NCBI GenBank assembly: GCA_030710605.1 | Contig: CP092874.1 | Span: 24,287,757 to 24,351,756, forward strand | Direction of reading: 5' to 3' | Length of the DNA: 64,000 bases | Origin: Cordylochernes scorpioides | Lineage: Eukaryota > Arthropoda > Arachnida > Pseudoscorpiones > Chernetidae | Shown: positions 40,320-51,703 of the stretch, piece by piece | How the letters are laid out: each line of letters begins with the position of its first letter | Position numbering within the stretch: position 1 is the first letter of the stretch | Position numbers and translations under genes: made by a program | The notes under the pieces: generated by a model | What the model saw: only the letters and a program-made list of their open reading frames with translations | The model's database searches: none | What the model was told of the DNA's origin: nothing

Positions 40320-41643
40320 CGAGGTGTGTTCAAAAAGTATCGCGACTTTTGTGTTTTTTCAAAAATTATTTATTTATTCATGAATACCTATTTTGTCCCC
40401 TTCAAAGTAATCCCCATGAGATATTATACACTTGTGCCAACGGTTTTTCCAATCTTCGAAGCACTTCAAAAAATCATTTTAAAAATCTTTTTCAGCTCCT
40501 CCTTCGATGCCGTCTTTATCTCGTCAAGCGTAGCGTAACGTCGTCCTTTCATGGGCCTCTTTAGTTTAGGGAACAAGAAAAAGTCACAGGGGGCCAGATC
40601 TGGGGAATACGGTGGCTGCGGCATCATTAGTGTGTTGTTTTTGGCCAAAAAGTCGCGCACAAGCAACGATGTGTGAGCAGGGGCGTTATCGTGGTGCAAA
40701 AGCCAATTTTTGTTCCTCCACAAATCCGGGCGTTTCTGGCGGATTGCTTCGCGCAAATTGCGCATAACTTGCAGGTAATATTCCTTATTGACCGTTCTAC
40801 CCTGTGGCAAGAACTCATGATGCACCACGCCCCTGCAATCGAAGAAAACTGTCAGCAAAACTTTCACATTCGACCGAACTTGGCGCGCTTTTTTCGGTCT
40901 TGGTTCGTGCGGCAGCTTCCATTGAGATGATTGAGCTTTGGTTTCCACGTCATAACCATAAACCCACGCTTCGTCACCAGTTATGACCCTCTGGAGCAAA
41001 TTTGGGTCGTCGCGGACAGAGTCCAACATCTCATTAGCAATGTTCATGCGATGCTGTTTTTGGTCGCAATTAAGCAATTTTGGTACGAATTTCGCGGCGA
41101 CTAGTCTCATGCCCAAATCATTGATAAAAATCGAATGGCACGAGCCAATCGATATGTTTAGGTCCTCAGCAACTTCTCTAACGGTGATTCGACGATTGGC
41201 CAATATCATTTTCTCCACTTCATTAACTTTTTCGTCTGTTGTTGAAGTGCTCGGGCGTCCGGCACGCTCTTCGTCGTTCACATCTTCTCGGCCTTCTGAG
41301 AACATTTTGTACCATCGATAAACGTTGCTTCGGTCCAAGGTAGCTTCTCCGTATGCCACAGTCAACATTCGGAATGCATCCGCGCACTTAATTTCGTTTT
41401 TCACACAAAATTTGATACAGGTTCTTTGATCCATTTTTTTTTTTAATAGGTAAAAATCGAAGACGATCCAAAACACCTGCAAGCAAAGCAGCTGTCAACA
41501 ATTAAGTGAACATTCAAAATGGCCGAGCTTGTCGGCATAAGTGAGAGACATGAGTACCAACATAAAGCCACAAAAAGATCGAAATTCGAATATATGTAAC
41601 CCGCGAAAAATCAAAAGTCGCGATACTTTTTGAACACACCTCG
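40320..41643 (-). mobile_element. Mariner element (DD34D), near-intact
   Basis: 1324 bp with 32-bp perfect inverted repeats starting CGAGGTGTGTTCAAAAAGTA, TA on both sides (40318-40319, 41644-41645). One transposase gene with a frameshift near its 3' end. Confidence 0.93.
40466..41434 (-). CDS. Mariner transposase, DD34D, C-terminal frameshift
   Basis: Start chosen at 41434 (MDQRTCIKFC), the usual mariner N-terminus; the frame is open 16 codons further upstream. HTH with NVYRWYKMFSEGRE, linker GRPSTSTTDEKVNEV (WVPHEL-type region degraded), catalytic D154 (ITGDEAWVYG), D249 (LHHDNAPAH) and D284 (PPYSPDLAPCDFFLF), 34 residues between the last two. The frame ends at FKMIF; loss of one A in an A-run near 40482 shifts the last 30 or so family-typical residues out of frame. 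All catalytic residues are intact, so the copy was recently functional. Confidence 0.9.
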   Translation of the reverse strand: MDQRTCIKFCVKNEIKCADAFRMLTVAYGEATLDRSNVYRWYKMFSEGREDVNDEERAGRPSTSTTDEKVNEVEKMILANRRITVREVAEDLNISIGSCHSIFINDLGMRLVAAKFVPKLLNCDQKQHRMNIANEMLDSVRDDPNLLQRVITGDEAWVYGYDVETKAQSSQWKLPHEPRPKKARQVRSNVKVLLTVFFDCRGVVHHEFLPQGRTVNKEYYLQVMRNLREAIRQKRPDLWRNKNWLLHHDNAPAHTSLLVRDFLAKNNTLMMPQPPYSPDLAPCDFFLFPKLKRPMKGRRYATLDEIKTASKEELKKIFKMIF

Positions 41644-41645
41644 TA

Positions 41646-41954
41646 TATGTGGCAATATAATAAGGTGGGGAAAGAGAAATAAGGACACCACAAGTTGGAA
41701 GAGAAACTCAGACAACCAGAGAGAGAGAGACGTGCCCAGCAAAGCCGAGCGTCCGTTCATGTCGCACACAATTCCCAACTGTCTTAAAAGTCCCGAGGTT
41801 CCAAGTAACTGGTCCCAATAGTCGCCCCTTGGAATGTCGCTGATGTCTAAAGCGACCGGTCCTTACCCTCCCTTCACTCTCTGGGTTTACTGTAGGCTTG
41901 CTTTATTATTCCTGGAAGAGTATATATTATGACATATATATATATTATCATTAT
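41646..41954. other. No recognisable gene
   Basis: Moderate GC; contains CCAAGTAACTGGTCCCAATA and similar unmatched sequence. Confidence 0.35.
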
Positions 41955-42147
41955 TATCCCTAATGCACGTGATATAGGCCATGATAATCATGGTGGATAG
42001 TATTGGCGATTGCTTTTACTTTAAGTATACCACATGTCTACATATGTGAAAAGCAGTTCGACGTTTGCACTTATAAGTGTGACAGAGCCTCCTTCTGGTT
42101 ACTTTCACTCACTGGTGGGGTTGGACTTTTGCAAGAATCGGGGACAT
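41955..42147 (-). mobile_element. tRNA-derived SINE, head missing
   Basis: Tail and body present (TGATATAGGCCATGATAATC .. GGACTTTTGCAAGAATCGGG), then broken at 42147 by the small repeat also seen at 18745. Confidence 0.8.
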
Positions 42148-42217
42148 CGCCTAGTTTGCGGCGACGGTCAATAGATGGCGTCTATTTTGAAGGGGGAGAG
42201 GCGACCTTTATTTGTAT

Positions 42218-42960
42218 AGATAAATTTCCTTTCGGCAAGTTGGTGAGGTGCCTAAAAAATTGGTAGTCAGTAGGTGAGAGGTCTGGTGAGTATGGTGGGT
42301 GATCAAGAGTTTCATAGCCCAGCTCATTCAGTGTTTGTTGCGTGATCATTAAGACGTGGGGTCTGGCGTTGTCGTGGATAGGCCTTTTTCTGTTGACCAA
42401 TCCGGGGCAGATGAGGCCAAGTTTTTGGTGCATTTCGTCAATTTTCTGACAATAGTTCACCGCTGTGATTGTTTCACCAGGATTCAGGAAGCTGTGATGA
42501 ATCAAACCTGCTGTAGACCACCAAACAGTCACCATAATCTTCCTTGGTGCAATTTGGGCTTTGGGAAGTGTTTCGGAGATGCGTCACGGTCCAACCATTG
42601 CGTTGAACATTGCCGATTGTTATAGAGGATCCATTTTTCATCGCAGATGACAATACGGTCGAGAAAAAGCTTATTCTTGTTTCGTAGAAGTAGCGTCGAA
42701 GACACTTCAAAACGGCGATTTTTCTAAATTTCACTCAATTCGTATGGGTACCCATTTGTCGATCTTTTTCACCTTTCTTATTTGTTTCAAATGACGAACA
42801 ACTGTAGAGTGGTTAACGTTGAGCTCTTCAACTACTTCTCGTTTAGTGTTGTCTGTGTCCGCCTCGATTATTGACTTTAACTGGTCGTCGTCAACCACCG
42901 TCCATCTCCAAGGCTGGTATCGCTGTTGCGAAATTTGTCGAACCACCTGCGCGTGTTACG
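42218..42960 (-). pseudogene. Mariner transposase relic (SETMAR-like type)
   Basis: Three frames together span most of a transposase. HTH and linker: DDDQLKSIIEADTDNTKR, NVNHSTVVRHLKQI, KWVPIRIE. Middle part in a second frame. Catalytic end: RPIHDNARPHVLMI and LDHPPYSPDLSPTDYQFFRH. At least two frame changes separate them, and the 3' end breaks off at 42218 next to a SINE fragment. No inverted repeats found. Confidence 0.85.
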
Positions 42961-43163
42961 TTATGAAATGGCGACCTTGCCCCACGCGATGATGATATTT
43001 AGAGTTTTTTTTTTTTTTTTTTCATGGCGTTGAGGCCGAGTTTGAACTCATAAAGTAAAATTATGCGGATTTTTCATGTTTTGAAAGCATTTTTAACATA
43101 TTCTGATTGTAATTGATGCATTAGCACACCAAGTCAATCTATTTTTAACACGAATGTTTCTTT

Positions 43164-43329
43164 AATTAAAAAGGCATATATTGGATGGTGTTTAACACTT
43201 TAAAATGTTATAACACCTTGATAAAGGTTGGCGTTCAGCCAACTGAAATATTGGTAAAATAAATGATATTTTGATCCAATATATGCCTTTTTAATTAAAG
43301 ATTTAATTATGGATTGCTCTATTTTCAAA
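43164..43329. mobile_element. Foldback family E, inserted in a family B arm
   Basis: Ends AATTAAAAAGGCATATATTG and complement. 14-bp duplication ACGAATGTTTCTTT / ACGTATGTTTCTTT with one mismatch (43150-43163, 43330-43343). It splits an older family B arm: the sequence resumes at 43344 and continues to the core near 43395-43450. Confidence 0.85.
43215..43255 (+). ncRNA. Hammerhead-like core, U3-A8 variant (family E)
   Basis: ACC (43215-43217), UUGAUAA, extra A, 7-bp stem II GGUUGGC/GCCAACU closing GUUCA, GAAA (43245-43248), UAUU, GGU. Predicted cleavage between 43252 and 43253. Same variant core as 1794-1834. Confidence 0.5.
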
Positions 43330-43711
43330 ACGTATGTTTCTTTTTTTAAATAAACTATTTTTTACTGCCTTTTTACCGTAATGATAAAATAATGGGAGGG
43401 CCTGGCTCATCAGTGGTGAACCCTTCCAGCAGTTTGGCCAGTTCAATCTACCAGTCTGATATCATGCAAAATTTATTGGAAATATAAATATTACTTGATA
43501 TGATGACAGTGCAACAAAGGTGCTTCATAATAATATACGACTTGAAAATACAATAAAATTTTATCCAATAAACAAAGCTTGAAATTTACATTACTGAAAT
43601 CGTCCATTATTTTTGCCCCAACCCAATATAAGGTAGGTTTAGAGGCCACTCTTCATTGTTTTCCATTATAAAACTACTAGTGAGAAATTCATGAATTTGA
43701 CAAGTAGGTGT

Positions 43712-44006
43712 GTAGGGGGTCGGTGGAAGGCTGGTCTAAACCGTTGGTTTTCGACCGCTACGACCCAGGTTCGATTCCCGCATTGGGCACTTTTTTATGT
43801 TTAAAAAAAAAAAATGCTCCAATGGCCTCGATTCTTGCAAAAGTCCAACCCCACCAACGAGTGCAAGTAACCAAACAGGGCTCTGGCATATTTGTAAGTG
43901 CAAAGTCGAACTGCTTTTCACATGTGTAGACATGTGGTGCACTTACAGTAAAAGCAGTCGACTACTTCTACCTACCTGTACCACGTGTACTAGGGATAAG
44001 CAAGAA
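43712..44006 (+). mobile_element. tRNA-derived SINE
   Basis: Head GGGGGTCGGTGGAAGGCTGG, B box GGTTCGATTCC, poly-A linker, body and tail AGGGATAAGCAAGAAAAAA. A deletion removes part of the ACCATGATTATCATGG block. Confidence 0.88.
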
Positions 44007-44231
44007 AAAAGTAGGTGTAGAGATGAAGATACAATTTAAAATATAGGATATTCGAATCCTATTCAAATTAAACCAATAATTAATTTGCATATTTTGTGAT
44101 TAAAAAAAAAAAAGATAATATATTAGAGAATATGTTTACTACTAATAATAAGATGCCATTGTTAAACCAATGGGAAAACTTTGGGTAAAAATCAGGGGAA
44201 GACATGTATATTTACAAGTTCTTTTTTTTTT

Positions 44232-44516
44232 TTTAAATTATCTCTACTACACGTGGTATAGGCCATGATAATCATGGTGGGTAGAAGTTGGCAACTGCTT
44301 TTACTGCAAGTGCACCACATGTGAAAAGCAGTTAAACTTTGCACATACAAATGTGCCAGAGCCCTTTTGGTTACTGGTGGGATTGGACTTTTGAAGAATC
44401 GGGGGCCATTGGAACATTTTTTTTATTCGAAAAATCCCCATGTGTGCAGGATTCGATCCTGGGTCGTAGCAGTCGATAACCAATGGTTTAGACCATCCTT
44501 CCGCATACTCCCAAAT
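44232..44516 (-). mobile_element. tRNA-derived SINE
   Basis: Same family; body ATGTGAAAAGCAGTTAAAC, head with degraded B box (GGATTCGATCCTGG on the plus strand), several small deletions. Confidence 0.82.
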
Positions 44517-44554
44517 ATTCACTAGTAAAATTATTAATATTTGTTAAAACCATA

Positions 44555-44905
44555 TACACTCAAGTCTTCAATAAAGGCCACTGTAATATCTTTCAGAGTT
44601 ATTGTCTGAATCCTGATATACATGCTAAAAGGTACAACTTCCTCAAGTTTTGTCCATGAGTGTATATACACTTGGTTATCTCATATGTCTTCAATAAAGG
44701 TCACTGTAATATCTTTCAGTTATTGTCTGAATCCTGATATACATGCTAAAAGATACAACTTCCTTAAGTTTTGTCCATAAGTGTATATACACTTGGTTAT
44801 CTCGTGTGTCTTCAATAAAGGTCACTGTAATATCTTTCAGAGTTATTGTCCCAATATACATGATAAAAGTTACAACTTCCATAAGTTTGTCTATGAATGT
44901 ATTCA
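44555..44905. repeat. 123-bp units, about 3 copies
   Basis: GTCTTCAATAAAGG .. CTTCCTTAAGTTTTGTCCAT repeats in the 17240 orientation with small deletions. Confidence 0.8.
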
Positions 44906-45704
44906 TTGAGCAAACATCCATTTTTAACTTATCTTTCAGTTTAATCCTTATAAAAAATCCACAATCTCCAACAAAATATAAAAAGATAATAATGTTTAAA
45001 AATGTGTATGTATGTGAAAATTAAAAGATCACAACATAAATTATAAATTAAGACATTTATTTATTTTTTTGGTCCAATAAAATACATTAAGAAAGGTGTA
45101 AAAAAAATCGTTATAAAAAAAAAAGATAATTAAAAAAAAAGTTACAAAAAAATTTTTTTTTTTTCCTCTTAACTCTTTGAAAGAGGAAAATAGACAAAAC
45201 ACATATATATCTCAATGATTATTAATAATAAGTACATATAAATGCTTAAATCAAGTAAGAACTCCGACTATAATATACATTTATATATATATAATAACAA
45301 AGATTTTAAGCTTGAAAACTAATATATAATGAATAAAGGAATTGCAAGAGATAAATATAATTATCAATAATAAAAAAAAATTGAAAGAAAAGAGAAAAAA
45401 ACTATATTTTGAAAACTTAACAACCAATAAAAGAAATAAAAAAACAATTTAAGAAAAACAGCCATTTTTTAAAATGATAGATATATATAGCAATAATGAT
45501 AATTATTGAAAAATTTAAAAAGTGAATAAAAATTTAATTTTCATTGTCTTTGTAAGAGTTAGAGAAACTGTGTTCTGTGTGCATTGTAAATGTAGAGAAT
45601 GAAGATAGATATGTGAAGTTTACCAGATCAAATGAGGGAAAAAAACTGAAGGTTTTTATATTCTTTTAAGTTCATTTTTGTGTTGTGTATGTGTTACTAT
45701 TATA
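44906..45704. other. AT-rich, no recognisable gene
   Basis: Long A-rich and TA-rich runs; no frame or RNA gene seen. Confidence 0.4.
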
Positions 45705-45864
45705 CAGTTAAACCTGTCTATAGCGCCCCCTCTTGGGACTCACCAAAATAGGGTGCTATAGACAGGTCACTTTTAATATAAATCGCATCGTACTATGTAT
45801 TTAAAATCGGGCGCTATAGAGAGGGAGGCGCTATTTAAGAGGGGGCTATAGACAGGTTTAACTG
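45705..45864. mobile_element. MITE family P2, single-unit form
   Basis: 160 bp, ends CAGTTAAACCTGTCTATAGC and complement, TA at 45703-45704 and 45865-45866. It has only one copy of the segment that is triplicated at 10622-10947. Confidence 0.85.
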
Positions 45865-46014
45865 TATATAAAATTTTTAAAAACTTATTTCCACAGATGG
45901 ATCTTTGATTTATTCAATTGAACAGAGGGAATTATAATCTATTAGAATTTAAATGTTACATTTATGAATATTTCGCCCGAACAATCTTTAATATTATTCT
46001 GTTAGTTATATAGA

Positions 46015-46140
46015 AACACAAGGTAATAAACACCAAACCCAAATAAATAAATAGTGTGTGACGTTTCAGTAACAGCATTGTTACTGAATGGTAACAAAAC
46101 ACTATTTATTTATTTGAATTTGGTCTTATTACCTTGTTTC
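46015..46140. repeat. Small foldback repeat
   Basis: TAGAAACACAAGGTAATAA .. CAAATAAATAAATAGTG and complement. The centre has GTTTCAGTAACA and TGTTACTGAA. Confidence 0.7.
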
Positions 46141-46158
46141 TAATCTATAATCCAAATG

Positions 46159-47490
46159 GCGTACTTACAGTACAAGCTGTTGCAACCCTCTACCCACCAT
46201 GTTATCATGGCCTGGTACTACATGTGTAGACATGTGGTGTACTTACAGTACAAGCTGTCACAACCCTCTACCCACCATGTTATCATGGCCTGGTACTACA
46301 TGTGTAGACATGTCGTGTACTTACAGTACAGGCTGTCATAACCCTCTACCCACCATGTTATCATGGCCTGGTACTACATGTGTAGACATGTGGTGTACTT
46401 ACAGTACAAGCTCTCACAACCCTCTACCCACCATGTTATCATGGCCTGGTACTACATGTGTAGGACATGTCGTGTACTTACAGTACAGGCTGTCATAACC
46501 CTCTACCCACCATGTTATCATGGCCTGGTACTACATGTGTAGACATGTGGTGTACTTACAGTACAAGCTCTCACAACCCTCTACCCACCATGTTATCATG
46601 GCCTGGTACTACATGTGTAGACATGTCGTGTACTTACAGTACAGGCTGTCATAACCCTCTACCCACCATGTTATCATGGCCTGGTACTACATGTGTAGAC
46701 ATGTGGTGTACTTACAGTACAGGCTGTCACAACCCTCTACCCACCATGTTATCATGGCCTGGTACTACATGTGTAGACATGTGGTGTACTTACAGTACAG
46801 GCTGTCACAACCCTCTACCCACCATGTTATCATGGCCTGGTACTACATGTGTAGACATGTGGTGTACTTACAGTACAGGCTGTCACAACCCTCTACCCAC
46901 CATGTTATCATGGCCTGGTACTACATGTGTAGACATGTGGTGTACTTACAGTACAGGCTGTCACAACCCTCTACCCACCATGTTATCATGGCCTGGTACT
47001 ACATGTGTAGACATGTGGTGTACTTACAGTACAGGCTGTCACAACCCTCTACCCACCATGTTATCATGGCCTGGTACTACATGTGTAGACATGTGGTGTA
47101 CTTACAGTACAAGCTCTCACAACCCTCTACCCACCATGTTATCATGGCCTGGTACTACATGTGTAGACATGTCGTGTACTTACAGTACAGGCTGTCATAA
47201 CCCTCTACCCACCATGTTATCATGGCCTGGTACTACATGTGTAGACATGTGGTGTACTTACAGTACAAACTGTCACAACCCTCTACCCACCATGTTATCA
47301 TGGCCTGGTACTACATGTGTAGACATGTGGTGTACTTACAGTACAAGCTGTCACAACCCTCTACCCACCATGTTATCATAGCCTGGTACTACATGTGTAG
47401 ACATGTGGTGTACTTACAGTACAAGCTGTCACAACCCTCTACCCACCATGTTATCATGGCCTGGTACTACATGTGTAGACATGTGGTGTA
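46159..47490 (+). repeat. 78-bp minisatellite derived from the SINE tail
   Basis: About 17 tandem copies of a 78-bp unit (TACATGTGTAGACATGTGGT, GTACTTACAGTACAAGCTGT, CACAACCCTCTACCCACCAT, GTTATCATGGCCTGGTAC). The unit aligns along its length with the 3' body of the tRNA-derived SINE (compare 8285-8370). Variant types recur in pairs: a CAAGCTCTCAC unit followed by a TGTCGTG..CAGGCTGTCAT unit at three places. The period is a multiple of 3, producing spurious long frames. Confidence 0.9.
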
Positions 47491-47813
47491 CTTACATCCT
47501 TGGGCAGTGGCCACCCAGACCTTTTGGTCCATAAACCGGCATGCAACAGCATACCCATTGCTGCATTCTATTTCATATTATCATGGCCTGTTACTATAAT
47601 TTGACTTGGAATAATAATTTTAAAAAACTGACTTTAGTTTTTTACAATGCACATATACATAAAAACTTTCCAAATTGAAAGAAATAAGTTTTTATAAAGA
47701 AACCTTTTTTCCCCCTAACTCCTACAAAGACTAAAACAAGTTTCTTAGCAAATTAAAAGGGGAAGAAGAAATTTAAAGCACACAATATATTATTGGCACA
47801 AACTAGATTATAT

Positions 47814-48062
47814 TGTAGCGTAGAAATCAATCCTTGAAATATTCTAAGATGTAAAAGTATTTATTGATGACGTCACAGCGACGAGTCGACAATTATTAAC
47901 AAGTCAGCCAAACTATATACAGCTAGAGAATCTTAAGCAAGTAAGCAAAGAAATATTTTAAGATGATTTCACAAAAACAGATTAATATATATTTTTATAA
48001 TCTGTTGAATATATTTTCATTGAATAATATTAAATTAAATAATAAAATATTTCTTCGCCACA
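47814..48062 (-). repeat. Gypsy 3' LTR
   Basis: TGTAGCG..CGCCACA on the plus strand. The purine tract (complement of TAGCCTCCTCCTAT, 48063-48076) lies just inside. Confidence 0.92.
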
Positions 48063-48108
48063 TAGCCTCCTCCTATAAAGAGCATCGACCCGATGCTCAG
48101 AAGGAGAC

Positions 48109-51100
48109 TTACATCCTCAGTCTCAAGGCTCGAGAACGGGTGATAGGGCCTGAGATCTCTTCGCGGGTCTGTGGTTGTTGTGTTCGTTCAGTGGGGATGT
48201 CTTCTTCCTGGAAGTTTGTCGAGTCATCTTCTAGCTGGTCCTCCTGGTCCTCTGGGTTTAAATAAGGTTTCATCCTACCAATGTGAACTAAATCTTTTGT
48301 TTTACGACGACCTTGCTGGTTTCCGAATGTTTCAACTTCATAGGTCACATCAGATATTTTTCGGGTTACTTTGTATGGGCCGAAGTAACGTCTCATTAGT
48401 TTTTCCGAATATCCCACTTTACGCACAGGAATAAAGATCCATACAAGATCTCCAGGCTGATAAATTATATTTCTGTGATGGGCGTCATAGCGATGTTTAT
48501 TGCTACCTTGAGATCTCATGGAGTGGATACGTGCCAGTTTTCGTGCTTCTTCGGCTCTTGCCCCTAGAGTTTGGATGAAATCGTCGTCTTCTGGCAATAA
48601 CTTGGGGAATAACACGTCAAGTGGAGTCTCGGCTTCACGCCCGTGTACAAGGAAAAATGGGGTGAACCCAGTAGACTCTTGTTTTGCTGTGTTGTATGCA
48701 AATGTAACGAATGGAAGAATCCTGTCCCAATCTTTATGGTTGACATCTACATACATGGACAGCATGTCTGCTATGGTCTTATTCAATCTCTCCGTGAGTC
48801 CGTTTGTCTGAGGGTGATAGGCGGTCGTCTTCCGATGGGTTATTCTGCACTGGTTGTTCAGATCACTTATCATTGAAGATGTGAAGTTCCTTCCTCTATC
48901 CGTGATTAATTCCCTCGGCGCGCCGTGCTTTAAGATGACATCTTCAATGAAGAATTTGGCGACTTCCATGGATTCACTTGTGGGTAGAGCTTTAGTTATC
49001 GCATATTTTGTTAGGTAGTCCGTACATACAATAATCCAACGGTTGCCACCTTCTGATGTTGGAAATCTCCCCAGGAGATCCATTCTACCTTTTCAAAGGC
49101 AACTTCAGGAACAGGTATTGGCTGTAAGTGCCCTGAGGGGAGTTGGGGCTGATGTTTACGCCTCTGACAATCTGAACAGTGTGCCACATACCTTCTAACT
49201 GTTCTATACATTCCGGGCCAGTAATACTTTTTTCTTATTCGGTCATAGGTTTTAGTAAATCCGAGGTGACCAGCCGTGGGTGAATCATGGAAATTTTTCA
49301 GTAATTCCTGCCTTAAATGGCGTGGAACCACCAAAAGCCATGGTTTCCCCATTGGATCATAATTTTTTCTGTAGAGCGTGTTATCGATTTTTACAAAGGA
49401 ATTATTTGGAGAACTTTGTAATTTGTCAGCGATTTTTCTAATAGCTTGATCATTCATCTGCTCTTCGCTAAAGTTCTGCAAAGTCACTATGCTTGGAATA
49501 TCTTCCTCCATTTCTTCACTGTATTCTAATGGACTTCTTGATAAGCAGTCTGCGTCCTGATGTTTCCTTCCGCTCTTATACACGACAGTGACGTCAAACT
49601 CTTGCAGCCGAAGTGCCCATCTTGCTAACCTCCCACATGGGTCTTTGAGGTTGGTAAGCCAGCACAAAGAGTGGTGGTCTGTAACAATAGTGAACGGCTG
49701 TCCAAAGACATATGGTCGGAATTTATTGATAGCCCAAATGATGGCAAGGCATTCCCTTTCTGTGGTTGAATAATTTTTTTCTGCCTTATTTAAGGTTCTG
49801 GATGCATAAGCAATGGCTCTTTCCTTTCCCTTTTGTATCTGCACTAATACTGCTCCTATTCCGTAGTTGCTTGCGTCAGTGTGTATTTCGGTTGGGGATG
49901 AGTAATCAAAATGTCCAAGAGCGGGTTCGGAAATTAACGCTGACTTGAGAGCTTCAAATGCATTTTTCTCTTCCTGGTTCCAATTAAATGCTGAGTCTTT
50001 CTTCAAAAGGTCATTCAAGGGTTGGGCTACGTGGGCATAATTGGGTATGAAGCGGCGGTAGTAGGATGAAAGGCCAAGAAAACTTCTAACTTCCTTCAAT
50101 GACCTTGGCGTAGCGAAGTCGCGGACTGCTCGAATCTTTTCTTGGTCGGACGAATTCCATTTTCACTCACCTCATGTCCAAGAACCGTGATAGTTTTTGC
50201 ACCAAACTTGCATTTCTTGGAATTGAGACATAATCCGGCTTTCTTAAGGCAATTTAATACAAGTTGAAGGCGTCTTAGGTGTTCTTCAAAGCCATCTGAA
50301 AAAACGATGATGTCATCGAGGTAACACAAGCAAATGGTCCACTTAAGACCCTTCAGAAGATTATCTATCATTCGTTCGAAGGTAGCTGGAGCATTACATA
50401 ACCCAAATGGCATTACTTTAAACTCGTACAGTCCATCTGGAGTTATGAATGCTGTCTTCTCACGGTCCGATTCTTCTACGTCGATTTGCCAGTACCCTGA
50501 TTGGAGGTCCATGGAAGAATAAAATCTAGCTCCCCGTAAGCAGTCTAAAGTGTCGTCGATCCTTGGGAGAGGGTAGACATCCTTTTTTTGTTATTTTGTT
50601 AAGGCGGCGGTAATCGACGCAGAATCTCCAGCTTCCATCCTTTTTTCTTATCAATACTACAGGCGAGGCCCACGGACTTTCAGAGGGCTGAATGATGTCA
50701 AGTTTTTCCATCTTGTTTACCTCATCCTGAATAATTTGGCGTTCTCTTGGTGCAACTCGGTAAGGTCTTTGTTTGGTCGGTAGGTGGTCTCCAGTGTTAA
50801 TTCGGTGTTTAACATTGACGTCCTTGAATTGTTTTCTTTTACTAAATTCGAAAATATCCGTATAGTTTTTTAACAAATTTCTTAATTTTTCTTTTTGAGA
50901 TTCATCAAGTGAATCATCTATAAAAAATTCCGAGATTTTTGGGTCTTCAGAATGTTCCGCCTCTGTTTCAACTTGGTTACAATCAGCCAGAGTACATAAT
51001 TGACTCTCTTCGATGACAGCACTATCGGCTACATGCATCCCTTGTGGGATTAGTTTCGGATATGGACTCCAATTCACCACCCAAAGTTTACCTCGGTTAT

Positions 51101-51653
51101 TGGTAAGTGAAATGACAGAGGAGGGAGCCGTTAGTTCTCTTTCCAGCAATAGCTCTTTTCGACATTCTGCCACCACAATTGCGTCATTAGGAATGTCACG
51201 ACTTGCTACTTCTATTAACTGAATAGAGGCGGGTTCGATTCTATATTCCAATTCCGAGTAGAGAGGTGAGCTGTTCTTAGGGGTATCCTCAAAAAGACAT
51301 TTTTCTAAGAAGAGTGTGTCGTCAGCTGAATCAATTATCGCCCTAGATAACTTCAAAAAGTTCCAACCAAGAATAACTTCGTGACTACAGTCTTCCATAA
51401 CGACAAATTCAAAGCTTTCCTGTAGTCCATTCAAGTCCAGTTTCAGTGTGCAGCGTCCTTTTGGTCTTACAATTTTACCGTTGGCTACTCGTAATGTGAC
51501 GTCAGTTTCGGCAAACATTATTTTTCTTAGTTTGAGTCTGAACCTCTCAGAAATGACAGAATATGAGGCTCCTGAGTCGACGAGGGCACGCGTCATTTTT
51601 CCTTCTATTTTAATGTCTATGTAATTTTCTTTTAATTCTAATGTGGTCGACAA
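48109..51653 (-). pseudogene. Gypsy Pol polyprotein, three frameshifts
   Basis: Protease ALVDSGASYSVI; reverse transcriptase SPWASPVVLIRKKDGSWRFC, GYWQIDV, and the active site CYLDDIIVF; RNase H (EIHTDASNYGIGAVL); integrase zinc finger (H-H-C-C ending HCSDCQRRK), catalytic core ITDRGRNFTS and TNGLTERLNK, then the GPY/F module RYFGPYKV. Frames break in the run at 50583-50589 (seven A on the coding strand), near 50140, and near 49083. Otherwise full length. No chromodomain seen. Confidence 0.9.
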
Positions 51654-51703
51654 GGGAGGATTTATAAATTTTGCGGCCTTACCTCCAAAATAGGACGCAT
51701 CTT

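Noticed and set aside
46467-47381. 304-codon open frame of a 26-residue repeat
   Set aside because: Same artefact: a 78-bp minisatellite is open in several frames at once.
46159-47490. Centromeric satellite
   Set aside because: Only about 17 units, bordered by dispersed elements; nothing indicates a centromere.
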